Assembly (NCBI GenBank): GCA_026129905.1
Contig: JAHCHE010000006.1
Location: forward strand, 186,001-250,000
Source: Bryobacteraceae bacterium
Lineage (GTDB): Bacteria > Acidobacteriota > Terriglobia > Bryobacterales > Bryobacteraceae
DNA: 64,000 nt
Reading direction: 5' to 3'
The notes beneath the pieces were generated by a model. The model worked only from the letters and a program-made list of their open reading frames with translations, searched no databases and had not been told where the DNA came from. Each line of letters begins with the position of its first letter. Within the stretch, counting starts at the first letter, position 1. The translations under genes and the position numbers were made by a program. This document shows, piece by piece, positions 63,809 through 64,000 of this stretch.

Positions 63809-64000
63809 CTACGGCGCGGCTTTCTTCTGTGCGCGGATCACTTTCACATCCGACAGGACCATCAGCCCGGTGTCCATCATCGACTCCACCACCGGGACCA
63901 GCCCCGCAATCTGTTCGGCCGAATCCACCACCGTGATGACGATCGGCTGGTCGTGCCGGATCAGATGCGCTTTGTGCATGGCCGCGGTTTCCCCGTATCC
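63809..64000 (-). CDS. DUF190-family protein, C-terminal part (5' end outside window)
   Basis: The minus-strand frame is open to the edge of the window and stops at 63809. The visible 63 residues read GYGETAAMHKAHLIRHDQPIVITVVDSAEQIAGLVPVVESMMDTGLMVLSDVKVI and end KKAAP. This is the C-terminus of DUF190 proteins, with PIVITVVDS and LVPVVESM in the conserved places. DUF190 has a ferredoxin-like or PII-like fold and often lies next to crcB fluoride-channel genes. The N-terminal half and any crcB gene lie beyond 64000. It is the first gene of the coupled DUF190, ATPase, dynamin unit. Confidence 0.8.
   Translation of the reverse strand, partial: GYGETAAMHKAHLIRHDQPIVITVVDSAEQIAGLVPVVESMMDTGLMVLSDVKVIRAQKKAAP

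Overview
This is a high-GC, gene-dense bacterial chromosome segment. The gene content suggests an Acidobacteriota member of the Solibacter/Bryobacter type. The reasons are four Gfo/Idh/MocA oxidoreductases (three with Tat-type leaders), an Oar-like TonB-dependent receptor with a carboxypeptidase-regulatory N-terminus, a DUF6599-like protein, a VCBS-repeat lipoprotein, PmoA-like DUF6807, ThuA-like and ceramidase proteins. This assignment is inferred from gene content; no rRNA or tRNA is present to confirm it.

Layout. 0-2.3 kb: two tandem Gfo/Idh/MocA genes, then a ribbon-helix-helix antitoxin gene beside a broken PIN toxin. 2.3-4.6 kb: a NapH-type iron-sulfur membrane protein and a YfhL-type ferredoxin, divergent around a GTGA-N6-TCAC palindrome, then an ECF sigma/anti-sigma pair. 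4.8-10.7 kb: a tightly coupled TolC-adaptor-RND-DUF2892 efflux operon. 10.8-12.3 kb: a DoxX membrane domain fused to a TIM-barrel-like domain through an internal Tat-like motif. 12.4-21.8 kb: a compact biosynthetic cluster, consisting of a FAAL-ACP-C-FkbH-ACP megasynthase, a glycosyltransferase, a glycosyltransferase-thioesterase fusion and a small exported protein.

21.8-27.9 kb (minus strand): DUF6807, enolase-superfamily and Gfo/Idh/MocA genes of a sugar-acid type pathway, an AsmA-like protein, and an XRE-cupin regulator. 28.1-31.9 kb: DUF378, a fasciclin protein, an NAD(P)-binding/DUF2867 protein and a membrane hybrid histidine kinase. 32.2-35.4 kb: pyrD, a GH4 glycosidase and an MNT-HEPN pair. 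35.4-40.7 kb: an ECF sigma, a large anti-sigma and a TonB-receptor operon. 41.3-48.3 kb: a GT2 glycosyltransferase, a ceramidase-LamG/ThuA/Gfo operon, a serine hydrolase and an amidohydrolase.

48.4-58.7 kb: an MqsA-like regulator with its palindromic operator, AIM24, a soluble hybrid kinase, secA, a DUF6599-like gene and RNase J. The secA-RNase J interval contains a 573-bp intergenic region with a promoter-hairpin-hairpin-terminator arrangement (probable small RNA) and a helically phased cluster of DnaA-box-like 9-mers. 57.3-64 kb: a VCBS lipoprotein, a small DMT-like transporter, two convergent overlapping dynamin-like GTPases, an AAA-type ATPase and the end of a DUF190 gene.

The strongest candidates for undescribed biology are the lipid-glycerate-sugar cluster at 12.4-21.8 kb, the small RNA and DnaA-box region at 55.0-55.4 kb, and the dynamin/ATPase module at the right end.
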